Assembly (NCBI GenBank): GCA_003989085.1 | Contig: RXIV01000007.1 | Span: 124,001-188,000, forward strand | DNA from: Candidatus Competibacteraceae bacterium | GTDB taxonomy: Bacteria > Pseudomonadota > Gammaproteobacteria > Competibacterales > Competibacteraceae | Reading direction: 5' to 3' | DNA length: 64,000 bases | Shown here: in pieces, positions 35,076-42,868 of the stretch | Layout of the letters: each line of letters opens with the position of its first letter | Position numbering within the stretch: the stretch's first letter is position 1 | Position numbers and translations under genes: made by a program | Notes under the pieces: generated by a model | Told to the model about the DNA's origin: nothing | The model's database searches: none | The model's input: the letters and a program-made list of their open reading frames with translations, nothing else

Positions 35076-36542
35076 TCAGGCCACATCAATCATCTGCACC
35101 GTACCATCAGGCATGATCTCGGCAATCTGGCCGGCAGGTTCATCAAGCCATTGGACGATGACCAATGCCACAAGCGCGGTCGCGGCGATAACCAGAAAGA
35201 AGGTTGCCGGAGTGACGAACGACAGCACGGTCAAGAAAACCACGCTGCCAACATTGCCGTAGGCGCCGCTCATGCCCGCAATCTGGCCGGTCAAGCGGCG
35301 TTTGATCAGCGGGATGATCCCGTAGACTGCGCCGCATCCCGCCTGAACGAAGAATGAGCAGAGCACGGTTGTCGTGACTGCCGCCCACAGCGGCCAGTTG
35401 CCCATGAAGCTCATCGCACCATAGCCTGCCATGATGCCGACCATCACCAGGCTCATAGTGAGCTTGCGGCCAATGCGGTCGGAAATCAGACCGCCGGCCG
35501 GCCGGGCGAACAGATTCATGATAGCGAAGCTGGAGCCGACCAAACCGGCTTGCACCAGGGTCAGACCATGCAGATCCTTGAAATACAGCGGCAACATGGA
35601 AACTACAGCAATTTCGGAGCCGAACGAAACCGCGTAGGCGAGCGAGAGGATCGCTACTTGTTTGAACTTGTAGCGGTGAATTTCCGGTACGCTGTGGCCA
35701 GCAAGCACTTCACGATTTACGCTTAGGCACTGCCAGATGTTCCAGGCCAGCAAGGCGGTAAGGCCGATGTAGATGGCGGTGGCCATGCCGTCATCGATCA
35801 TCTTCAGGCCAGCCGGGGAAAGTTTCCAGGTCAGCACCGCCAGCGCCGCCATCATCGGAATCTGCATCATGATGTAGAGCGCGAGATCACCGCGACTCGT
35901 GACTTCCATCGCACCGAGTTTTTTCGGTTTGAAGTACGTCGAGCCTTTCGGAGTATCGCTGGCCAAGACGTAAAAGATTACGGAATAAACCAGAGCGATG
36001 ACGCCAGTTGTAGCGACCGCCCAACGCCAGGCATTCGGGCCGCCGAAAGCCAGCGCGACCAACGGCAGGGAAAGCGCCGCCGCCGCCGACCCGAAGTTGC
36101 CCCAGCCACCGTAAATACCTTCCGCCAGCCCCACCTGCCTAGCCGGAAACCATTCGGAGATGAGGCGAATGCCGATTACGAAGCCTGCGCCCACACAACC
36201 GAGCAGCAGCCGGGCCATCGCCAGCATCTCGTAGGATGTAGCAAAGGCGAAGAAAAAGCACAGCGCTCCGCAGAGCGCCAGCAACGTGGCGTACATGATC
36301 CGGGGACCGAATTTGTCCACCAGCATTCCCACCAGAATACGCACCGGAATGGTGAGCGCGACATTCAAGATCAGCAACGTCTTTACCTGAACGTCGGTGA
36401 GCTGAAAGGTCTCGCGGATGGAGGCCATCAGCGGCGCATGGTTAAACCACACCACGAAGCTGATGAAGAAGGCGATCCAACTGAGATGCAGGATACGGCT
36501 GCTGCCACTGAACGATAATAGATTGAGCTTCTGAACACTCAC
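35076..36542 (-). CDS. MFS nitrate/nitrite transporter (NarK/NasA family)
   Basis: 488 residues, about twelve membrane segments. Starts with GTG (MSVQKLNLLSF) after an AAGGAG ribosome-binding site. NNP-family features include FVVWFNHAPLMASIRETFQL, the motif GMLVDKFGPRIMY, the glycine-rich AEGIYGGWGNFGSAAAA near residue 150, and GAYGNVGSVVFLTVL in the second half. It imports nitrate across the inner membrane for the NasA and NirBD enzymes encoded divergently. A sigma-54-like element precedes it (36597-36612). Confidence 0.88.
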   Translation of the reverse strand: MSVQKLNLLSFSGSSRILHLSWIAFFISFVVWFNHAPLMASIRETFQLTDVQVKTLLILNVALTIPVRILVGMLVDKFGPRIMYATLLALCGALCFFFAFATSYEMLAMARLLLGCVGAGFVIGIRLISEWFPARQVGLAEGIYGGWGNFGSAAAALSLPLVALAFGGPNAWRWAVATTGVIALVYSVIFYVLASDTPKGSTYFKPKKLGAMEVTSRGDLALYIMMQIPMMAALAVLTWKLSPAGLKMIDDGMATAIYIGLTALLAWNIWQCLSVNREVLAGHSVPEIHRYKFKQVAILSLAYAVSFGSEIAVVSMLPLYFKDLHGLTLVQAGLVGSSFAIMNLFARPAGGLISDRIGRKLTMSLVMVGIMAGYGAMSFMGNWPLWAAVTTTVLCSFFVQAGCGAVYGIIPLIKRRLTGQIAGMSGAYGNVGSVVFLTVLSFVTPATFFLVIAATALVALVIVQWLDEPAGQIAEIMPDGTVQMIDVA

Positions 36543-36596
36543 GAGAGACGCGCTCCTTCCTTAAATACTTCATGGTTAAGAGATGGCGAGTGTCAA

Positions 36597-36612
36597 AGCG
36601 AAATGTGAGCCA
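36597..36612 (-). promoter_or_regulatory. Possible sigma-54 promoter for the nitrate transporter gene
   Basis: On the minus strand TGGCTCACATTTCGCT has GG and GC with exact -24/-12 spacing (consensus TGGCAC-N5-TTGCA, three mismatches outside the invariant pairs). It would place transcription start near 36586, about 44 nt before the GTG. It is weaker than the element for nirB, so it is a candidate only. Confidence 0.35.
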
Positions 36613-36717
36613 TAGAATCCAACAGATTATTTTATAAGCGATTTATTTTATAAGCGATTTATCATGCCGGAAATGACGATGCGATGCCTCATTGTGGGAT
36701 CGGATGATGGGCAAGAA

Positions 36718-36734
36718 TGCCTGTTATCGGTGCA
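36718..36734. promoter_or_regulatory. NtrC-like binding site upstream of nirB
   Basis: TGCCTGTTATCGGTGCA resembles the NtrC dyad TGCACC-N5-GGTGCA; the right half-site GGTGCA is perfect and the left keeps TGC. It lies about 95-110 bp upstream of the sigma-54 element, a typical enhancer distance. Nitrogen-limitation control of the nitrate locus would be expected. A single partially matching dyad is modest evidence. Confidence 0.4.
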
Positions 36735-36814
36735 ACGCGGTATTTAAAACCAGCAATCAAAAAATAAATAACAAAAAATCATTATAAATCAACTTATTAC
36801 TAGCATAATTTTTA

Positions 36815-36830
36815 TGGCACTTTAAGTGCA
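36815..36830 (+). promoter_or_regulatory. Sigma-54 (-24/-12) promoter for nirB-nirD-nasA
   Basis: TGGCACTTTAAGTGCA matches the RpoN consensus TGGCAC-N5-TTGCA at 10 of 11 defined positions, with GG (36816-36817) and GC (36828-36829) correctly 12 bp apart. Transcription would begin near 36841, about 70 nt before the nirB ATG at 36911. Together with the NtrC-like site this points to activation under nitrogen limitation. Confidence 0.65.
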
Positions 36831-36910
36831 TAATCGGCCTCATTAATTAGGTTGGCGCGGCCAGTAGGCAAGTTCACCTTCGCGCAACCATTCCGCAACA
36901 TGAGGCACAT

Positions 36911-39343
36911 ATGAAAGAAAAATTGGTTCTGGTTGGCAACGGTATGGCCGGGATGCGCACTGTAGAAGAGTTGCTGACCATTGCTCCGGATAAATTCGAC
37001 ATCACCGTGTTTGGCGCGGAACCACACGGCAACTATAACCGCATCATGCTGTCCCCGGTGCTCGCCGGCGAAAAAACCATCGACCAGATCATGATCAACG
37101 ATCTGGACTGGTACGCCGAGCGCGGCGTCACCCTGCACGCTGGTCAGGAAGCCGTCGAGATTCACCGCGCCCGGCGTGAGGTCCACACAGCCGGCGGCAC
37201 AGTCGCGCTTTATGACCGGTTGTTGCTGGCGACTGGCTCCAGCCCCTTCATCCTGCCGATTCCGGGCAATAATCTGCTGGGTGTCATTGGTTTCCGTGAT
37301 ATCAAGGATGTGGAAACCATGTTGGCAGCCGCGCAAACCGGTAAGCACGCGGTGGTGATTGGTGGCGGTTTACTGGGTCTCGAAGCAGCCAATGGCCTGA
37401 TGAAGCAAGGGATGCAAGTTACTGTCATTCATGTGCTGGACACACTGATGGAGCGCCAGCTTGACCCAGTCGCAGCGGATATGTTGCGCGCCAGCTTGGA
37501 GGAACGCGGCTTGCGTTTCCTGATGGGCGCGCAAACCGCCGCTCTGCTCGGCGAGGAACGGGTGCGCGCTGTACGCTTCAAGGACGGCCTGGAAATTCCA
37601 GCCGATCTGGTGGTGATGGCGGTCGGCATTCGGCCAAATATCGAGTTGGCGAAGAAAGCCGGTATCTATTGCGAGCGCGGTATTGTCGTCAACGACACCA
37701 TGCAGAGCTACGATCCACGGGTCTACGCGGTTGGCGAGTGCGTGCAGCATCGCGGCCAGTGTTATGGCTTGGTTGCGCCGCTATGGGAGCAGGCCAAAGT
37801 CTGCGCTAATCATCTGGCGCGTTACGGTATCGGCCGCTATCAGGGTTCGGTGACCAGCACCAAACTCAAGGTCACCGGCATCGACCTGTTCTCCGCCGGC
37901 AGTTTCAACGGTGGGCCGGGCTGCGAGGAAATCGTGTTGCGCGACCCGGCGCGCGGCGTCTACAAGAAGCTGGTGGTCAAGGAAAACCGCGTGCAGGGCG
38001 CGGTGCTGTACGGCGATACCATTGATGGCTCCTGGTACTTCCAGTTGCTGCGCGAAGGCACCGACATCGGCGCTTTCCGCGAAACCGTGCTGTTCGGTCA
38101 CGCCCACATGGCCGATTCGGGCCGGGACGACTTCAGCGTGATGACGATGGCCGACGACGCCGAGATTTGCGGTTGCAACGGGGTGTGCAAGGGTGCGATC
38201 ACTAAGGCGATCGCCGAAAAGAAGTTGTTTACCCTCGACGAAGTGCGGGCGCACACCAAGGCATCGGCTTCCTGCGGCTCCTGCACCGGCTTAGTCGAAC
38301 AGCTTCTCGCCGCCACCGTCGGCACCATCGGCAAGACTCCGGCCGAAAAACCGATGTGCAAGTGCACCGAGAATTCGCACGACAGGGTACGCGCCGCGAT
38401 CCGCGAACAACATCTGACCTCGCTGGCGCGGATCTTCGAGGCCCTCAACTGGAAAAACCCGGACGGTTGTCACTCCTGTCGCCCGGCGCTGAACTACTAC
38501 CTGATCTCGACGTGGCCCAGCGAGGCGAAAGACGACCAGCAGTCGCGCTTCATCAACGAGCGTGTGCACGCCAACATTCAAAAGGACGGCACCTACTCCG
38601 TCGTCCCGCGCATGTGGGGCGGCCTAACCAATCCGAAAGAATTGCGCGCCATTGCTGATGTCGCCGACAAGTTCCAGATCCCCACGGTGAAAGTGACCGG
38701 CGGCCAGCGCATCGACCTGCTGGGCGTGAAAAAAGAAGATTTGCCGAAAGTCTGGGCCGACCTCAACGCCGCCGGCATGGTCTCCGGTCACGCCTACGGC
38801 AAGAGCCTGCGCACGGTGAAAACCTGTGTCGGCACCGACTGGTGCCGGTTCGGCACGCAGGATTCGACCGGCCTCGGCGTCAAACTGGAGAAGATGACCT
38901 GGGGATCGTGGACGCCGCACAAATTCAAAATGGCGGTTTCCGGTTGTCCGCGCAACTGCGCCGAAGCCACCATCAAGGATTTCGGCGTGGTCTGCGTCGA
39001 TTCCGGTTACGAAATTCATGTGGGCGGCAATGGCGGCATCAAGATTCGCGGCACCGATTTGCTGTGCAAACTGGCGACGGAAGCGGAAGTGAAGGAGTAC
39101 TGCTGCGCGTTCATGCAGCTTTACCGCGAGGAAGGCCGCTATTTGGAACGGACCGCGCCATGGATCGAGCGGGTCGGTCTCGGCTATATCAAGTCGCGCA
39201 TCGTCGAGGATGAAGAGAATCGTCAGGCGCTCTGCGCCCGTTTTCTCGAATCGCAACAATACGCCCAGATCGATCCCTGGGCCGAGCGCGCCAGCGGACG
39301 AGTGGACGCCCACGAGTTCCAGCCTTTGCAACGAGTGGGTTGA
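36911..39343 (+). CDS. nirB: Assimilatory nitrite reductase, large subunit
   Basis: 810 residues, cytoplasmic. The N-terminal FAD/NAD(P)H domain starts LVLVGNGMAGMRTVEELL and contains VVIGGGLLGLEAANGL. Two BFD-like [2Fe-2S] regions follow (CGCNGVCKGAITKAI...SCGSCTGLVEQL, and CHSCRPALNYY). The C-terminal sirohaem/[4Fe-4S] domain carries the ligand cysteines in CVGTDWC and SGCPRNC. It reduces nitrite to ammonium with NAD(P)H. The ATG has a GAGG ribosome-binding site. It leads the operon with nirD 18 bp downstream. Confidence 0.95.
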   Translation: MKEKLVLVGNGMAGMRTVEELLTIAPDKFDITVFGAEPHGNYNRIMLSPVLAGEKTIDQIMINDLDWYAERGVTLHAGQEAVEIHRARREVHTAGGTVALYDRLLLATGSSPFILPIPGNNLLGVIGFRDIKDVETMLAAAQTGKHAVVIGGGLLGLEAANGLMKQGMQVTVIHVLDTLMERQLDPVAADMLRASLEERGLRFLMGAQTAALLGEERVRAVRFKDGLEIPADLVVMAVGIRPNIELAKKAGIYCERGIVVNDTMQSYDPRVYAVGECVQHRGQCYGLVAPLWEQAKVCANHLARYGIGRYQGSVTSTKLKVTGIDLFSAGSFNGGPGCEEIVLRDPARGVYKKLVVKENRVQGAVLYGDTIDGSWYFQLLREGTDIGAFRETVLFGHAHMADSGRDDFSVMTMADDAEICGCNGVCKGAITKAIAEKKLFTLDEVRAHTKASASCGSCTGLVEQLLAATVGTIGKTPAEKPMCKCTENSHDRVRAAIREQHLTSLARIFEALNWKNPDGCHSCRPALNYYLISTWPSEAKDDQQSRFINERVHANIQKDGTYSVVPRMWGGLTNPKELRAIADVADKFQIPTVKVTGGQRIDLLGVKKEDLPKVWADLNAAGMVSGHAYGKSLRTVKTCVGTDWCRFGTQDSTGLGVKLEKMTWGSWTPHKFKMAVSGCPRNCAEATIKDFGVVCVDSGYEIHVGGNGGIKIRGTDLLCKLATEAEVKEYCCAFMQLYREEGRYLERTAPWIERVGLGYIKSRIVEDEENRQALCARFLESQQYAQIDPWAERASGRVDAHEFQPLQRVG

Positions 39344-39361
39344 GGAGTGGAGACCATCATC

Positions 39362-39712
39362 ATGTACGACTGGCACGAAATCGGCGCACTCAATGACATT
39401 CCTCTCCTGGGTTCGCGCGTGGTACAAACGCCGCATGGCGACGTGGCGGTTTTTCGCACCGCCGATGATCGGGTGTTCGCCTTGCGCGACCGTTGTCCGC
39501 ACAAGGGCGGGCCGCTGTCGCAAGGCATCGTTCACGGTCATCGCATCACCTGTCCGCTGCACAACTGGGTGCTGGAGTTGGAAAGCGGTCAGGCGGTCGC
39601 GCCAGACGTGGGTTGCGCCACGCATTATCCGGTGCGGCTGGAAAACGGTCGGCTTTGGCTGGGTTTGAACAATGTGGTCAGCTTGTCGACCGCAACCCCC
39701 GCAGCCGCTTGA
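39362..39712 (+). CDS. nirD: Nitrite reductase small subunit (Rieske type)
   Basis: 116 residues from the ATG at 39362 (MYDWHEIG), with GGAG about 10 bp upstream; a GTG at 39347 has no ribosome-binding site. A Rieske-type [2Fe-2S] motif is visible: RCPHKGGPLSQG and CPLHNWVLE, giving the C-x-H ... C-x2-H ligand pattern. Many NirD proteins (E. coli) lack the cluster ligands, so this one belongs to the cluster-binding subgroup. It completes the NirBD enzyme. Confidence 0.9.
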   Translation: MYDWHEIGALNDIPLLGSRVVQTPHGDVAVFRTADDRVFALRDRCPHKGGPLSQGIVHGHRITCPLHNWVLELESGQAVAPDVGCATHYPVRLENGRLWLGLNNVVSLSTATPAAA

Positions 39713-39725
39713 AGGAGGTGAAGCG

Positions 39726-42398
39726 ATGAGCGGCGCTGGCGAAATGGTGCGCACCACCTGTCCCTATTGTGGAGTCGGCTGCGGCGTAAAGGTCACGATC
39801 GACGCCGACGGTGGCGCACAGGTGGCGGGCGACGAGACCCATCCGGCCAATTACGGGCGGCTCTGCTCGAAAGGCGCGGCGCTGGGCGAGACACTGAGTC
39901 TCGATGATCGCTTGCTGTATCCCGAAATCGCCGGGCAACGGGTGTCGTGGGATGAGGCGATAACCACGATCGCCAATGGCTTTTGCCGAGCATTGCTGAG
40001 ACACGGTCCCGACGCGGTGGCGTTTTACGTCTCCGGGCAACTGCTGACCGAGGATTACTATGTCGCCAACAAGCTGATGAAGGGCTGCCTCGGTGGCGCC
40101 AACATCGACACCAATTCGCGGCTGTGCATGTCGTCCTCGGTGGCTGGTCACAAGCGGGCGTTCGGTACGGACACCGTGCCCGGTTGCTACGAGGATCTGG
40201 AAGAGGCCGATGTGGTGGTGTTGGTCGGTTCCAATCTGGCCTGGTGTCATCCGGTGCTGTATCAGCGCATCCTCGCCGCGCGCGAACGCCGCGGAGGCAA
40301 GCCATCGCTGGTGGTGATCGACCCGCGTCGCACCACCACCTGTGATGTCGCGGAAACGCATTTGCCGCTCAAACCCGGTTCGGATACGGCCTTGTTCAAC
40401 GGGTTGCTGGTGCATCTCTATCAGCAAAATCGCTTGGACCCCGAATTTCTGGAAAATCATGTCGCGGGTTTCTGGTCAGCCTATCAGACGGCAAAGGAAG
40501 TCGCGCCTAACGTGCCCGCCGTCGCAGTTCGCACCGGTTTGCCCGAAAGCGCCGTTGCCGAGTTTTATGGGCTGTGGGGTCGTACCCGCAAGGTGGTGAC
40601 GGTCTATTCGCAAGGCGTCAATCAATCCGCCCACGGCAGCGACAAGGTCAACGCGATCATCAACTGTCATCTGGCGACCGGGCGTATCGGCCAGCCGGGC
40701 ATGGGACCGTTTTCGGTCACCGGCCAGCCCAATGCGATGGGTGGGCGTGAGGTGGGCGGTTTGGCGAACCAATTGGCGGCGCACATGGATTTCGCGCCAG
40801 AGGATGTCGAACGCGTGCAGCGGTTTTGGCAAGCCCCCGCCATCGCCCAGGGTCCCGGATTGAAAGCCGTCGATCTATTTAAAGCGGTCGCTGACGGGAA
40901 GATCAAAGCCTTGTGGATCATGGGCACCAATCCGGTGGTTAGCATGCCCGACGCCGATCAGGTTCGGGAAGCCTTGCGGCGCTGTCCGCTGGTGGTGGTG
41001 TCCGATGCCGTGGCCGATACTGATACCCTACGCTTGGCGCATGTCAAACTGCCGGCGCTGACTTGGGGCGAGAAGGACGGCACAGTGACCAACTCCGAAC
41101 GGCGGATTTCCCGCCAACGAACCTTCCTGCCGCCGCCGGGCGAAGCGAAACCCGATTGGTGGGCCATGACCCAAGTGGCTCGACGCTTGGGATTCGAGGC
41201 GTGGTTTCCTTTCGAGTCGACTGCGGCTATTTTCCGCGAACATGCGGCATTATCGGGATTCGAGAACGAGGGTCGGCGAGATTTCGACATTTCCGCACTC
41301 ACCGAGATTTCCGACGCCGATTACGATACTTTGCAACCCCTGCAATGGCCATTGCCGCGTGGTGCGACTGTGGGGAAGACGCGCCTGTTCGGGACTGGAG
41401 GTTTTTTCACTGCCGACGGCAAAGCCCGTTGTATCGCGATCGGCGAGCGGGCGCCGATTCATGCAGTGGATGACAGTTTTCCCCTGGTGCTTAACAGCGG
41501 CCGGATTCGCGATCAATGGCATACCATGACCCGCACCGGCAAGACCGCACGGTTAACCGGCCATATCCCCGAACCGTACGTCGAGATTCATCCGGTAGAT
41601 GCCCTGAGCTTCGGGGTGAGCGAGAACGTGTTGGCGCGGGTGCGCAGCCGTTGGGGCGAAATGATCGTCCGGGTCCGCACTAATCCAGAGCAGCAGCCGG
41701 GCAACGTGTTCGTACCGATGCACTGGGGTTCGCCACTGGCGCCACGTGGGCGGGTCAATGCGGCGGTCAATCCTGAGGTTGATCCGGTGTCCGGTCAGCC
41801 GGAATCGAAGCATACGCCGGTGCGGGTGCAGGCGTACCGTCCCTGCTGGCACGGGTTTCTACTATCGCGCGAGGCTATCGATCCGCCGGCGGTCGAGTAT
41901 CGAGTCAGTGTGCGCGATCGGGAATGTTGGCGCTATGAGTTGGCAGGGGAAACCGCAATCGACAACTGGCCGGCTTGGGCGCGTGGTCTGCTTGGCGATC
42001 AAACAGGCTGGGAATGGTTGGAATTCGCCGATGCCGGCACAGGTCGGTATCGGGGTGCGGTGCTGGTCGATGGCCGACTGCACGCCTGTCTATTCGTCGC
42101 ACCGACTCACGAATTGCCATTGCGGGGCTGGCTGGCTGGACTGTTCACCCAACCAGAACTTGGCCTTGCCGAGCGCACCAGTCTGCTGGCCGGGCGTCCA
42201 GGAGGAGGACAGCGTGATTGTGGACGAATCGTCTGCGCCTGCTTTGGCGTGGGGCTTAACACACTGACCGCAGCCATTCGTGAGCAAGGATTAATAACCA
42301 CTGAAACGATAGGTGTTACGCTGAAAGCCGGGACCAATTGCGGTTCCTGCGTACCGGAGCTAAGGCAATTGATTATTCAGAACCAGATGGCGGCGTGA
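39726..42398 (+). CDS. nasA: Assimilatory nitrate reductase, catalytic subunit
   Basis: 890 residues from the ATG at 39726, which has an ideal AAGGAGGTG ribosome-binding site 13 bp downstream of nirD. Molybdopterin oxidoreductase with an N-terminal [4Fe-4S] motif CPYCGVGCGVKV...LCSKG, then NTNSRLCMSSSVAGHKRAFG in the active-site region, and the dinucleotide-binding C-terminal domain (VFVPMHWGS). A terminal BFD-like [2Fe-2S] domain (CACFGVGLNTL...CGSCVPELRQLI) is fused, as in Klebsiella NasA, and takes electrons from the reductase. Requires Mo cofactor; the mod operon lies 16 kb downstream. No nasC-type reductase gene is nearby. Confidence 0.94.
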   Translation: MSGAGEMVRTTCPYCGVGCGVKVTIDADGGAQVAGDETHPANYGRLCSKGAALGETLSLDDRLLYPEIAGQRVSWDEAITTIANGFCRALLRHGPDAVAFYVSGQLLTEDYYVANKLMKGCLGGANIDTNSRLCMSSSVAGHKRAFGTDTVPGCYEDLEEADVVVLVGSNLAWCHPVLYQRILAARERRGGKPSLVVIDPRRTTTCDVAETHLPLKPGSDTALFNGLLVHLYQQNRLDPEFLENHVAGFWSAYQTAKEVAPNVPAVAVRTGLPESAVAEFYGLWGRTRKVVTVYSQGVNQSAHGSDKVNAIINCHLATGRIGQPGMGPFSVTGQPNAMGGREVGGLANQLAAHMDFAPEDVERVQRFWQAPAIAQGPGLKAVDLFKAVADGKIKALWIMGTNPVVSMPDADQVREALRRCPLVVVSDAVADTDTLRLAHVKLPALTWGEKDGTVTNSERRISRQRTFLPPPGEAKPDWWAMTQVARRLGFEAWFPFESTAAIFREHAALSGFENEGRRDFDISALTEISDADYDTLQPLQWPLPRGATVGKTRLFGTGGFFTADGKARCIAIGERAPIHAVDDSFPLVLNSGRIRDQWHTMTRTGKTARLTGHIPEPYVEIHPVDALSFGVSENVLARVRSRWGEMIVRVRTNPEQQPGNVFVPMHWGSPLAPRGRVNAAVNPEVDPVSGQPESKHTPVRVQAYRPCWHGFLLSREAIDPPAVEYRVSVRDRECWRYELAGETAIDNWPAWARGLLGDQTGWEWLEFADAGTGRYRGAVLVDGRLHACLFVAPTHELPLRGWLAGLFTQPELGLAERTSLLAGRPGGGQRDCGRIVCACFGVGLNTLTAAIREQGLITTETIGVTLKAGTNCGSCVPELRQLIIQNQMAA

Positions 42399-42495
42399 AG
42401 CCCACCCGTTACAGCGGCAAAAACGGCTTCAATGAGATTATTAAGCTGTCCTTCGCGCCTGACCCAGGAAATAAAATCCATATATCAAACTATCA

Positions 42496-42533
42496 GAAGG
42501 GCCACGTAGTGGTGAACCGCTGCGTGGTCCTTC
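42496..42533 (+). terminator. 17-bp stem-loop with TGAA loop downstream of nasA
   Basis: GAAGGGCCACGTAGTGG (42496-42512) pairs over its full length with CCGCTGCGTGGTCCTTC (42517-42533) if three G-U pairs are allowed; the loop is TGAA. The G-U pairs would be A-C mismatches on the opposite strand, so the structure suits the plus-strand transcript, that is, the nasA mRNA 3' end. There is no T-run, so it may be a Rho-dependent or 3'-protective element rather than a classic terminator. Confidence 0.6.
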
Positions 42534-42801
42534 CGTCTGTCGCCAAACAAGGCCATCAACACCCATCGCCGCTAGTCGCCACCCCGCTTATTGCTTTCAT
42601 CGCTGCCTCATTGGCCGTTTATGACGGCATACCGTCGTTTAATGATCTGCGCGTACTCACTACATAAAATAATAATTATTATCAATAACATAAATAATAC
42701 ACCTGTTCCGGCATGCGCAAGGATTATTGCGATATGGCGCTTAACCAACCGCACTTTCCTGGCGTCTTCATAGGCTAAAGTTCAAGCAGCAACCCGCTTA
42801 C

Positions 42802-42845
42802 CCTTTAACCTTTGACCTTTAACCTTTAACCTTCAACCCTTGACC
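42802..42845 (+). repeat. Heptanucleotide tandem array before gltB
   Basis: Six phased 7-bp units: CCTTTAA, CCTTTGA, CCTTTAA, CCTTTAA, CCTTCAA, CCCTTGA. The array ends 23 bp before the gltB start. Related 7-bp-phased sequences occur in the next three spacers (47512-47539, 48989-49054, 49925-49995). Confidence 0.85.
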
Positions 42846-42868
42846 TGCCCTGATTGAGGAATGATTGG

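Larger units (their letters stand above)
42399..42868. other. Spacer between nasA and gltB with hairpin and heptamer array
   Basis: About 470 bp without a supported gene. It contains the 17-bp stem-loop at 42496-42533, an AT-rich stretch around 42665-42700 (ATAATAATTATTATC) that could hold the gltB promoter, and the heptanucleotide array at 42802-42845 immediately before the gltB ribosome-binding site. Confidence 0.7.

Noticed and set aside
42338..42667. 109-residue ORF overlapping the end of nasA
   Set aside because: It runs through the nasA 3' end in another frame and through the 17-bp stem-loop, with no recognisable protein features.
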